Made by a program: the position numbers and the translations under genes. From contig POWB01000009.1 in assembly GCA_010912705.1 (NCBI GenBank), positions 39,764 to 103,763 of the forward strand: a DNA stretch of 64,000 bases. Reading direction: 5' to 3'. Position 1 is the stretch's first letter; each line of letters opens with the position of its first letter. Shown here in pieces: positions 36,128-43,606 of the stretch. The DNA comes from Halochromatium sp. (GTDB lineage: Bacteria > Pseudomonadota > Gammaproteobacteria > Chromatiales > Chromatiaceae). The notes under the pieces are model-generated. The model did no database searches and had not been told where the DNA came from. It saw only the letters and a list, made by a program, of their open reading frames with translations.

Positions 36128-37075
36128 TCATTGCGGCCCTTCTGTGTGCCCTTGCGCCAGTAATGCCTCAAGCTCGGCAAGCCGCGCCTCGGCGGCTTCG
36201 CGCTGCTGGCGTTCTTGTTGGCGCTGCTGGCGTTCTTCATCGGCCCGCGCCTCGGCGGCTTCGCGCTGCTGGCGCTCTTGCGCAGCGTCCATCTGCGCCT
36301 GCTCGGCGTCCATCCGCGCCTGCTCGGCTTGCGTTTGCGCCTGCTCGGCGATGGCGCGCGCCTGCTCGGCGACGGCCTCGGCCTCCCGCCACTCGGGTAG
36401 CACGAAGTGAGCGTAGATGGGATCCTTGCGAAGTTCGGTGAGACTGGGACGGCGTTGCAGATCGGCGCGACGGAAGCGAAAACCAGGGAAGACGCGCGAA
36501 TGGATCACGCCTTCTTGGAGGGGAATGGGAACATAGAGGCCACTGGCGGCCCTGGTATAGAAGGCCAGACACGCGGGGTCGTGGTGCAAAATGTAGTATT
36601 CGCGCACGCCCACGGCGGCATATTCGCCCTTTTTGGTCACCTCGTCGCGCTGCCGATTGGCCTGGGTGCTGTCGGAAAGCGCCTCGATGAGCAGATCCGG
36701 GATACCTGTGTAGCTGCGCTCGGTGTCGGCACGCTGGATTGGATTATCCCGATGAATAAAGCCCAGATCGGGTTTGCGGATACTCACCTTGCCGTCGGGC
36801 AAGGCCAAGCGAAAGCCCGTTTCCAGGGCTAAGATTTGGGCATCCGGATGGCGGCGCAGATAGTGCAGCAGCAGTTCCAAGAGCCAGAAGTACACTTGGA
36901 CGGTAAGCTGATCGGACACAGGCACCTCCTCCAAGCGACCCTCATGCCATTCTAGGTTCAGGTCCGGGTGCTCATACCACTCGGCCCAGTAGGTCTGCTC
37001 GGTGACGCTGCTCGGCAGCAACGGGGATTCGGATGGCTCCGACGAGGCGGGCCAGGTGTAGGCGAGATGAGACAT
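36128..37075 (-). CDS. Uma2-family nuclease-like protein, copy 3
   Basis: 315 residues, very similar to copies 1 and 2 in the core (KPDLGFIHRDNPIQ, LIEALSDST, EYAAVGVREYYI), with a shorter and diverged N-terminus (MSHLAYTWPASSEPSE) and a coiled coil that uses DAEQAQMDAAQ units. The C-terminus LAQGHTEGPQ and the downstream flank match copy 2. Synonymous changes are more frequent than between copies 1 and 2, so this copy separated earlier or recombined. Confidence 0.88.
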   Translation of the reverse strand: MSHLAYTWPASSEPSESPLLPSSVTEQTYWAEWYEHPDLNLEWHEGRLEEVPVSDQLTVQVYFWLLELLLHYLRRHPDAQILALETGFRLALPDGKVSIRKPDLGFIHRDNPIQRADTERSYTGIPDLLIEALSDSTQANRQRDEVTKKGEYAAVGVREYYILHHDPACLAFYTRAASGLYVPIPLQEGVIHSRVFPGFRFRRADLQRRPSLTELRKDPIYAHFVLPEWREAEAVAEQARAIAEQAQTQAEQARMDAEQAQMDAAQERQQREAAEARADEERQQRQQERQQREAAEARLAELEALLAQGHTEGPQ

Positions 37076-37162
37076 GGGCGCTTACTCGCGAGATGAGGTC
37101 AACGCGGCGACGGTCTGAGCAGCTTAGGTCATGCGCGGCCTGCCGGCAAGCAAGAGGGTCAG

Positions 37163-37341
37163 GTCTTGCAATCACTCGAAGAGCTCAACAGCCACTAGGT
37201 CACCGACCGCAAGCTGGCCTCCATTCGCGCGCTGCGCCAGTCGCCGGCCGCCGATCAAGACCCCGCACGCCGATCGTCGAGCCGCACACGGCCTACCCAC
37301 TGCTGCCAGCGGCGGACTTTCGCAGCGACGGCATCGCGACC
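37163..37341 (+). pseudogene. Internal fragment of the 9-residue-repeat gene family
   Basis: Translates as LEELNSH, a TAG stop, VTDRKLASIRALRQSPAADQDP and onward, matching residues about 98-155 of the protein at 26892. It carries an in-frame stop (CACTAG for CACTAC) and a later frameshift, then homology ends just before the 3' end of Uma2 copy 4. Confidence 0.85.
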
Positions 37342-37347
37342 CAAAGC

Positions 37348-38232
37348 CTATTCGCCGCGAAGTCTCGCTAGCTCCGCAAGCAGCGCCGCTTTCTCGGCGC
37401 GCTCCCGTTCGGCAAGTCGCTCGGCCATGTCGGCACGCTGTTCGGCCGTGTCGGCACGCTGTTCGGCCATGTCGGCACGCTGTTCGGCCTGCGCGCGCGC
37501 CTGCCGATCCCGCTGCCAGCTCGGCAGCACAAAGGGCGCGTAGACCGGATCCTCGATCATCGCCTCTAGACTCGGCTGACGGCTGAGATCCGCCAGGCGA
37601 AAGCGAAATCCTGGCACCACCGCGGAGCGCAGGATGCCATCCTGACAGAGGATGGGCTCATACAGACCCGAGGCATTGCGGCGGTAGAACAAGAGCCACC
37701 GCGGATCATGATGGATGATGTAGTACTCAGGCACCCCGGCGGCTTGGTATTCCGCGTGCTTTTGCTCGGTGTCGCGGGCGATCTCCGACGGCTTGCTATC
37801 CGAGAGCGCCTCGACGCACAGATCGAAGATGCCCTGGTAGGAGCGATCGAGATCCTCAAGCGGTTGGGCATTGCTGTCGAGCACCAGACCGAGATCCGGC
37901 TTGCGGATGGTGACTTTATTCGGCAGGTTCAGGCGAAAGCCGAATTCCAGGCAGGTGAGACGGGCGTTGCGGTGGGTCTCGAGATAGCACTCCAGCAACC
38001 GAAGCAGCCAGCGATAGATTTGCAAGGTCAGGGTATCCGACACCGGCTTGACCTCCAAGATGCCATTGTTCCACTCGTAGCCGTTCTCGTGCTCGTAGTA
38101 ATAGGCCCAGTAGTCTTCCTCGCTCACCGCGGTGCCTTCCGGTGGGTCGATGGGGGGATCGCGATCGGAACGGCCATTCCAGGGCGCGCCCTGAGGCGGC
38201 GGATGGTGCAAAGTGAGCGCGGGCGAGGACAT
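37348..38232 (-). CDS. Uma2-family nuclease-like protein, copy 4 (divergent)
   Basis: 294 residues. Same architecture as copies 1-3 but only moderately similar. The core has KVTIRKPDLGLVLD, LCVEALSDSKPSE, EYQAAGVPEYYIIHHDPRWL and FVLPSWQRDRQARAQAEQ. The C-terminal coiled coil uses RADMAEQRADTAEQ repeats instead of Gln-rich ones. It interrupts a remnant of the 9-residue-repeat gene, whose pieces lie on both sides (37163-37341 and 38345-38410), suggesting that the cassette inserted into an older copy of that gene. Confidence 0.87.
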   Translation of the reverse strand: MSSPALTLHHPPPQGAPWNGRSDRDPPIDPPEGTAVSEEDYWAYYYEHENGYEWNNGILEVKPVSDTLTLQIYRWLLRLLECYLETHRNARLTCLEFGFRLNLPNKVTIRKPDLGLVLDSNAQPLEDLDRSYQGIFDLCVEALSDSKPSEIARDTEQKHAEYQAAGVPEYYIIHHDPRWLLFYRRNASGLYEPILCQDGILRSAVVPGFRFRLADLSRQPSLEAMIEDPVYAPFVLPSWQRDRQARAQAEQRADMAEQRADTAEQRADMAERLAERERAEKAALLAELARLRGE

Positions 38233-38344
38233 AAGCGGACTCCCGTGGATCTGAGCCTGTGTGAAAGTCTAGCCACCACCGCGACGGGCAACAAGGCCAG
38301 CCGATTCCGGCTGATGTGGTTTTTCGGTCACCGGCTCGATGCGA

Positions 38345-38410
38345 GACCGGGCATCTATCGGCTCCAGGCCGGCACGCGCGAGGTGCGCCTCGTGGTCATC
38401 AATTCGAGTG
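38345..38410 (+). pseudogene. Downstream fragment of the 9-residue-repeat gene family
   Basis: RPGIYRLQAGTREVRLVVIN matches residues about 174-196 of the protein at 26892. It is the continuation of the fragment at 37163-37341 after the Uma2 copy 4 cassette. The rest of 38233-38523 shows only a small hairpin. Confidence 0.8.
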
Positions 38411-38459
38411 CTGGAGTGGCTATTCCCCTAAAATCTGCCTAACAGAAGCCTCAAGCTGA

Positions 38460-38476
38460 CGCCAGGTTAACTGGCG
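38460..38476 (-). terminator. Small hairpin downstream of draG
   Basis: CGCCAG and CTGGCG pair around a 5-nt loop about 47 bp after the draG stop. It lies at the end of the long minus-strand nif operon. No T-run follows, so it is only a possible terminator. Confidence 0.35.
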
Positions 38477-38523
38477 CTTCGCATTCCGGTTCAGCGATGT
38501 TCATGCCGAGGGTGTTTAGCCCG

Positions 38524-39480
38524 TCACTGCTGTTTTAGCGCTGTGCAGAGCGGGGCGAGCTTGAGCAGTTGCTGAGCCTGCATAAGGCAGTGCTGGCGGG
38601 TCTCTGGATCAAGGGTACGCACCCAGCGTGCGGGTAGGGCTGCCGGACCATAGAGCGCGCCAGCGATCATGCCGAGGATGGCGCCGGTGGTGTCGGCGTC
38701 GCCGCCACGATTGACGACGTCGATCAGCGCGGTCTCAAGATCGTCAGTCGCGAACAGCGCCTGGAACACGGTGCGTAGGGTGTCGGCGATGAAGCCACTC
38801 GGGTTCTCGATGCGCTTGCGGTCGTAGGCGTAGACCGGGTCTTCGGCGACCAGTCCATCCGCCAAGAGCTTGAGGTCTTTGCGGGTGCCGCCGAGCAGAC
38901 CCGCCTGCACCATCCGGATCACGCAGAGGGTGCCGGCATCGGAGGTCGGGTTGTTGTGGGTGACATGGGCTTGGCGCCGATTGGCTTCGGCAACATCGTC
39001 GAGATCAGCACCAACCGTGGCTAAGGCGACTGGTAAGCAACGCATGCAAGCGCCATTGCCGGCATCGAATGCGCTTTCTGGGGATTTCCATTCGCCGGTT
39101 CGGCGGTAATGGGAGATGCCACGCCGCACGGTGTTGCCAATGTCGACCGGCTTGCTGCGCATCCAGTTGCTGAAGGCCTCGGCCGCGGCTTGGGCGTTGA
39201 CCTCGCCTGCAGTGAGGATGCTGTCGCCCAGTGCAAGTGCCATCTCGGTGTCGTCGGTGACACGCCCCTTACGTAGGCGTAGCCAGCCGCCGCCCTTGAT
39301 ATCACGATGCTCACGAAATTGATCGCGGATCTCGCGCGGGGTCATGAACTCGACGGTGGCGCCGAGCGCGTCGCCGATGGCAAGGCCCAGGTAGGCGCCG
39401 ATCGCGCGACGTTTGATCTGATCGCCGCTGCCGTTCTCGGCTAGCAGCAGGAATTCAGTTCTCAGGCCCGAAACAAGCAT
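38524..39480 (-). CDS. draG: ADP-ribosyl-[dinitrogen reductase] hydrolase
   Basis: 318 residues. ADP-ribosylglycohydrolase fold with GAYLGLAIGDALGATVEFM, the metal site TDDTEMALAL, and the C-terminal second metal motif NRGGDADTTGAILGMIAGALYG. DraG removes ADP-ribose from nitrogenase iron protein and reactivates it after ammonium or darkness. The linkage to nifQ and nifB supports this over other ADP-ribosylglycohydrolases. The gene is last in the operon and overlaps the nifQ end by 26 bp. The partner draT is not in the window. Confidence 0.9.
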   Translation of the reverse strand: MLVSGLRTEFLLLAENGSGDQIKRRAIGAYLGLAIGDALGATVEFMTPREIRDQFREHRDIKGGGWLRLRKGRVTDDTEMALALGDSILTAGEVNAQAAAEAFSNWMRSKPVDIGNTVRRGISHYRRTGEWKSPESAFDAGNGACMRCLPVALATVGADLDDVAEANRRQAHVTHNNPTSDAGTLCVIRMVQAGLLGGTRKDLKLLADGLVAEDPVYAYDRKRIENPSGFIADTLRTVFQALFATDDLETALIDVVNRGGDADTTGAILGMIAGALYGPAALPARWVRTLDPETRQHCLMQAQQLLKLAPLCTALKQQ

Positions 39481-40159
39481 GATAGTCGACGCAGACCTCG
39501 CAGGAGGGTGAACGGCAGCTGTAGATGCCCTCGGCCTCGCAGAGCTGTTTATATAGAAAGCGTTTCCACTTCATGTCGCCTGTGTTCCGTTGTGCAAGCG
39601 ACGGGAAGTTTTGTTCCATCAGTCGGCTCAGCTCAGCTCGATTCCAGAGGCCTAGGTCTTGCCAAAGGTGGTCGCTGCCCATGCAGCCCGCGGCAATGAT
39701 CTCGGCCATCCAGCGCTGCTGCTGACTCGGCTGTGGGTCGATGCTTAAGAGGCTTGGGGCGGGGCGATCTGAGACCGCATTGGACCCGTCATCTAACCGC
39801 TTAAGCAAGAGCCGGATTAGCTCGTCCCGCTCGTCTACTCGGTCAGGATCAAGTTGACGCTGCGGCTGCGGCAGCTCGGTCTGTTTCAGCGTCGGAAAGT
39901 GATAGGCGATTAGCTGCTTGAATGCCTCGAGTGAGAGACCGAGGCGGTTTGGCATGGCGCCGATTCCAGCACATTGACTCGCCAGCATCGAGGCCAGTAT
40001 CGCATCATTGCAGTGGCCGGCGGCATGTGCGAGTAGCCAGTGCCGCCAGCCTGTTGCCGTCGCATCCGGCGCTGATACCGAGTAACCGCCAGCGTTCGGC
40101 ACCTGTTTGGTGCTCGTGCCGGAGAGGGCCGCTGAGGTGGCGGAAGACGACGGGGGCAT
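39455..40159 (-). CDS. nifQ: Nitrogen fixation protein NifQ
   Basis: 234 residues. The conserved C-terminus MKWKRFLYKQLCEAEGIYSCRSPSCEVCVDYHACFGPEN carries the C-x4-C-x2-C-x5-C cluster-binding motif that defines NifQ, which supplies molybdenum (as a Mo-Fe-S cluster) for FeMo-cofactor synthesis. The middle part has the family's HCNDAILASMLA and GLSLEAFKQLIAYHFP segments. The first 35 or so residues are low-complexity and not conserved, so the true start may be downstream. Confidence 0.92.
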   Translation of the reverse strand: MPPSSSATSAALSGTSTKQVPNAGGYSVSAPDATATGWRHWLLAHAAGHCNDAILASMLASQCAGIGAMPNRLGLSLEAFKQLIAYHFPTLKQTELPQPQRQLDPDRVDERDELIRLLLKRLDDGSNAVSDRPAPSLLSIDPQPSQQQRWMAEIIAAGCMGSDHLWQDLGLWNRAELSRLMEQNFPSLAQRNTGDMKWKRFLYKQLCEAEGIYSCRSPSCEVCVDYHACFGPEN

Positions 40160-40162
40160 GGG

Positions 40163-40510
40163 TCAGTATTCGACTAAGATGTCTTCGTCGCGCACGATCA
40201 TCTGGCAGGCCAGACGCCATTCGCTCGGCATATCATCCACATGGAGCTGGTCGATCTGATCTTGCGTCAGCTTGCCGAGCTCCTTGAGCACAGTCTGCTC
40301 TTTATCGGTGAGAAAGTAACCCATACGGTCCTTGTCATCGACGCTGGTCACGCGCACTAGGCAATGGCCGCATTCGCCGTCCTGACAGTCGAATTGTACC
40401 GGGATCTTGTTCTCTTTGGCGATCTTTAGCACCGTCTCGGTGTGGCTGCCGGCGACTGCATAGACGGTCTTATCTTTGTAGTCGGGATTTGAAAAGGTCA
40501 CGAGTGCCAT
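40163..40510 (-). CDS. 2Fe-2S ferredoxin of the nif cluster (with C-terminal extension)
   Basis: 115 residues. Cluster ligands are in FDCQDGECGHCLV (C-x4-C-x2-C) with the fourth Cys in RLACQM. Between them lies an insertion (DKDRMGYFLTDKEQTVLKELGKLTQDQ) that is common to nif-associated ferredoxins of this type. It presumably transfers electrons in nitrogenase maturation or supply. It is three bases downstream of the next gene's stop in operon order (nifQ follows) and preceded by GGAGCCCC. Confidence 0.85.
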   Translation of the reverse strand: MALVTFSNPDYKDKTVYAVAGSHTETVLKIAKENKIPVQFDCQDGECGHCLVRVTSVDDKDRMGYFLTDKEQTVLKELGKLTQDQIDQLHVDDMPSEWRLACQMIVRDEDILVEY

Positions 40511-40587
40511 TGATGGGGCTCCGCGTTGGATGAGTTGATGTGAACTGGGATGAGCTGAAGTGCTGCGATGCTAAGCTTGAGCGAGCA

Positions 40588-40872
40588 CTAGGCCGGCTTG
40601 ACGGTGCAATCGCCGATGATCTGGGCCTGGCAGGCGAGGCGGTCGTGGCGGCTCGCCATGTTCTCGCGCAGCACCTTTTCTTCAAGCACCGAGGGCTCGG
40701 TCAGATTGTTCCAGCCCTCGACGACGTGCATCATGCAGGTGCCGCAATCGCCCTCGCGGCAGCCGTAGATGATGCCGGCGCCGATCTTTTCGGAGACGTC
40801 GATGACGCGGATACCGGCGGGGACGTTGACGGTCTGGTCGATGTCCTGAAAGGTGACTTTTGCCTTGGCCAT
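40588..40872 (-). CDS. 2Fe-2S ferredoxin of the nif cluster
   Basis: 94 residues from ATG 40872 (GAGG ten bases upstream; the ATG at 40881 is too close to it). Ligands are in YGCREGDCGTCMMHV and a later LACQAQ. It is a chloroplast-type fold as in the neighbouring ferredoxin, but with a shorter middle. Two 2Fe-2S ferredoxins in a row, plus the 4Fe-4S FdxN upstream, point to specialised electron transfer for nitrogen fixation. Confidence 0.87.
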   Translation of the reverse strand: MAKAKVTFQDIDQTVNVPAGIRVIDVSEKIGAGIIYGCREGDCGTCMMHVVEGWNNLTEPSVLEEKVLRENMASRHDRLACQAQIIGDCTVKPA

Positions 40873-40978
40873 GTTTTGCATTCCTCTTGGTTTCGGTTGT
40901 CTTGGTTTCGGTTGTCGGGGAGTCGTGGGTTTGGAACCATTCGGGCGCCGTGATGCGGCGCTTCTGTCGCTGATCCTC

Positions 40979-42316
40979 TCAGGGACTCAGCTCGGCGAAA
41001 TCGATGACGCGCTCGGCAGTCTCAGGCTTACTTGGGGTGTTGGTCATCGCCTCGGCGATCTGGCGGCCAAAGACGCGACAGCTGTCGAGCTCGGCGGTGG
41101 TGGGCGTCAGTTTGAGACGCAGGCCAGGTACCGGTACCCGCATCTTGAGACCGCGTAGACGGTCCTCGATCATTGGTACCGCCTCGCCGCTCCAGCCGTA
41201 GGAGCCGAAGGCGGCGCCAATCTTGCCGCGCAGGCTGATGCCGGCCAGGGATGAAAGGAGATCCCAGATCGGCTTGACGGCATCGCCGTTGACGGTCGGG
41301 GAGCCGAAGGCGAGGGCGTCGGCCTCCTCGATCAGGTCGACGAAGGGGGCGATCTCGCCGCCTTCGAGGTCGTAGAGCGACACGCGCAAGCCGGGAACCG
41401 ATTCGGCGCCGGCCTGCACGGCCTCGGCCATGCGCGTGGTGCTGCCATAGGCGCTGAGGTAGAAGATGATCAGCGAGGCCGGCTGATCGCTCGCATCGAA
41501 GGGCTGATCGAAGGCTTCATTGCTGCTCGAGAGCTCGCGATAGCGCGTCACGTAGCGACGCGGTCGCTCGCGCAGGACCGGGCCATGCGCCGGGGCAATC
41601 AGTCTCAGCGGCAGCGGCTCGATCAGCTTGAGCGCATCGCGAACATGCGACTTGAAGGGCCGCATGATGTGCGCGTAGTAGTAGTCGAAGGAGAAGCGGA
41701 AGTCGCCGACGCAGTCGTTGAACAGGCGCGGGTCGCAGTAATGACAGCCGAACACGTCCCCGGAGAACAGCACTTGCTGTTCCGCCAGGTAGGTGCACTG
41801 GGTGTCAGGCCAATGCAGGTAAGGCGTGTTCAGAAAGCGCAAGCGTCGGTCGCCGAGGCTGATCTCGTCGCCGGTGTCGACGAGCTCGTAGTCGAGCTGA
41901 TTGTCGGTTGGCTTCAGCAACGCCTTGAGCATGGCCGGCGCACGCTTGGAGATGATCAGGCGCGCTTGTGGGGCGCGGCGTAGCAATTCCGGCAGCGCCC
42001 CGGTGTGATCGGGTTCAAGGTGGTTGAGCACGATGACGCGGATCTCGTCGAGTGTTGCCACCTGCTCGAGACGCGCGAAGAAGTCATCGGCGAGCTCGGC
42101 TTTGACCGTGTCGATGATGGCAACGCCGTCAGTGCCGCGCACGGCGTAGGCGTTGTATGTTGTGCCATTGGCGGTGCGCAGGATCATGTCGAAGTTGCGC
42201 AGCCCTGGATCGAATGCGCCGATCCAATGCACGCCAGGTGCGATCTCGACTGCGTCGCCATCGCGCACGGACATCAGCGCGCGACCATGCTTGGGGGCAA
42301 GGCAGCTGCTGCTCAC
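40979..42316 (-). CDS. Flavodiiron protein (A-type flavoprotein)
   Basis: 445 residues. An N-terminal metallo-beta-lactamase-like domain has the diiron ligands HLEPDH, GDVFGCH and APAHGP, and a C-terminal flavodoxin domain has the FMN-loop IIFYLSAYGSTTRMAEAV and GSPTVNGD. Flavodiiron proteins reduce oxygen and/or NO. In a nif cluster the likely role is to protect nitrogenase from oxygen. Its ATG overlaps the stop of the preceding nifO-like gene (ATGA), so translation is coupled. Confidence 0.93.
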   Translation of the reverse strand: MSSSCLAPKHGRALMSVRDGDAVEIAPGVHWIGAFDPGLRNFDMILRTANGTTYNAYAVRGTDGVAIIDTVKAELADDFFARLEQVATLDEIRVIVLNHLEPDHTGALPELLRRAPQARLIISKRAPAMLKALLKPTDNQLDYELVDTGDEISLGDRRLRFLNTPYLHWPDTQCTYLAEQQVLFSGDVFGCHYCDPRLFNDCVGDFRFSFDYYYAHIMRPFKSHVRDALKLIEPLPLRLIAPAHGPVLRERPRRYVTRYRELSSSNEAFDQPFDASDQPASLIIFYLSAYGSTTRMAEAVQAGAESVPGLRVSLYDLEGGEIAPFVDLIEEADALAFGSPTVNGDAVKPIWDLLSSLAGISLRGKIGAAFGSYGWSGEAVPMIEDRLRGLKMRVPVPGLRLKLTPTTAELDSCRVFGRQIAEAMTNTPSKPETAERVIDFAELSP

Positions 42317-42825
42317 GCTGGTGTCGCTCCCAATCCGGCCGGCGCTGCTGTTGCTGTTGCTGCAGTAGCAGTTGCAGTCGTTGGGGTTGCCGTATTGGTC
42401 GCCGATGGTGTCGGCTCACAGTCGGGCTGGCCTTCGGCGCGCGCGCAGGATTGCAGGTCTTCGTCAGGTTCAATCTGTATGCCGAGCGCTGAGAGTACTG
42501 GCCCCGCCTCGAAGCCAGCGCAGCGTCCGCTCGGGGTCTCGATCAGCGGCCGGCGGATCAGCAATGGCTCGGCGATCATCAGTGCGAGTGCCTCATCTTC
42601 GCTGAGATTCGCAGGCACCACCTCGCCGTTCTTGACGCGCGGTGCCGTCGGATTGAACCAGGCGCTGACCGGCATGTCACCGAAGAACGGGCGCAGGCGC
42701 TCGCCGCTCCAGCGCTCGCTGAGGATGTCGCGCACCACGAGCAGGTGCTTGCGCTTGGCCAACAGGCGCTTCTGCTTTGCGTTGCCGATGCAGCCGGGCT
42801 TTTCGTAGAAGATGACCTCGGTCAT
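42313..42825 (-). CDS. nifO: Nitrogenase-associated ArsC-like protein (NifO type)
   Basis: 170 residues. The thioredoxin-fold ArsC/Spx domain starts TEVIFYEKPGCIGNAKQKRLL, with a single Cys in the C-x2-N position, followed by LRPFFGD, WFNPTAPRVKNG and MIAEPLLIRRPLIE. This is the nitrogenase-associated ArsC-like family next to nifB in many diazotrophs. An unusual tail of about 35 Ala/Thr-rich residues (NTATPTTATATAATATAA) follows the conserved domain and is encoded by GCTGTTGCTG-type repeats. It overlaps its neighbours on both sides by four bases. Confidence 0.82.
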   Translation of the reverse strand: MTEVIFYEKPGCIGNAKQKRLLAKRKHLLVVRDILSERWSGERLRPFFGDMPVSAWFNPTAPRVKNGEVVPANLSEDEALALMIAEPLLIRRPLIETPSGRCAGFEAGPVLSALGIQIEPDEDLQSCARAEGQPDCEPTPSATNTATPTTATATAATATAAPAGLGATPA

Positions 42826-43079
42826 CGTCGGGCCTCAATCTCCAGGTCGGCCTGCAGGCAGATCAGCGCCGATTGGCGGCGCCAGGCACGCGCGGAGACC
42901 TGTTTGTGGCCAAGCGTGGGACGCTGGCTGCGATGCCAGGCGAGTAACTGCCGCGCGGACGATAGGCGATGGAGCACGGGGCTTGCGGCCTGGAGCGCGG
43001 TGGTGCGCTCGGCACGTGCGACGAGCATGGGGCTGGCATTCGCCGCGGTATCGAGGAGAACAGGCTCGGCAACAAACAT
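42822..43079 (-). CDS. Small uncharacterised protein in the nif operon
   Basis: 85 residues, rich in Ala, Arg and Leu and with no motif I recognise. GAGGT lies nine bases before its ATG, and its stop overlaps the nifO-like start as ATGA, which supports real translation. Its position between fdxN and nifO suggests a small nif accessory role or a coupling peptide. Antisense readings of similar length exist, so confidence is moderate. Confidence 0.5.
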   Translation of the reverse strand: MFVAEPVLLDTAANASPMLVARAERTTALQAASPVLHRLSSARQLLAWHRSQRPTLGHKQVSARAWRRQSALICLQADLEIEARR

Positions 43080-43141
43080 CGATCAGTGACCTCTTGATGT
43101 GCGATCGAACGTGCTGACGCTGGTGGCGGTGCATCAGCGGC

Positions 43142-43420
43142 TCAGCGTGCTCGGATCTCGGCCCGCGCAGCAGCCATTCGTTCCGGCGGAATGCCGGTCA
43201 GTGAGCCGGGCGGATTCATTGGGATGCCGCTTGCGTCGAGGATGGCGCCCTCGATCGGGCAGATGCTCGCGCATTGCGGCTCGGCGAAGTCACCGGCGCA
43301 TTCGCTGCATTGGCTTGGGTCGATGATGAAATGCGGCTTGGCGGCCTGAATCGCCTGGCTTGGGCACAGCGGCTCACAGGCCCAGCAGTTCACGCAGCCG
43401 TCGGTTATTTGGTAAGCCAT
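43142..43420 (-). CDS. fdxN: FdxN-type 4Fe-4S ferredoxin
   Basis: 92 residues with two cluster motifs: CVNCWACEPLCP and CSECAGDFAEPQCASICP, the second with the long C-x8-C spacing typical of FdxN and related nif ferredoxins. It acts as a low-potential electron donor for nitrogenase or NifB. It lies downstream of nifB on the same strand, as in Azotobacter and phototrophs. The 186 bp between nifB and fdxN hold no supported gene. Confidence 0.92.
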   Translation of the reverse strand: MAYQITDGCVNCWACEPLCPSQAIQAAKPHFIIDPSQCSECAGDFAEPQCASICPIEGAILDASGIPMNPPGSLTGIPPERMAAARAEIRAR

Positions 43421-43606
43421 GGTGTTTCCTTCGGTCTCGTTGCTGGCAGTGTCGTTGCTAGCCGGGTGTCATGTGTCACGCGAAGCCAAGGAGCCGCGAC
43501 TGAGGGGCGACAAGGCGTTTGCCTTCCAGACCGGGCAGTCATTGATTGGCCAATCGTTGCCAGACTCATTTGCGTCTTCGCGAGACATGATTCGCTTGGG
43601 GCTGGC

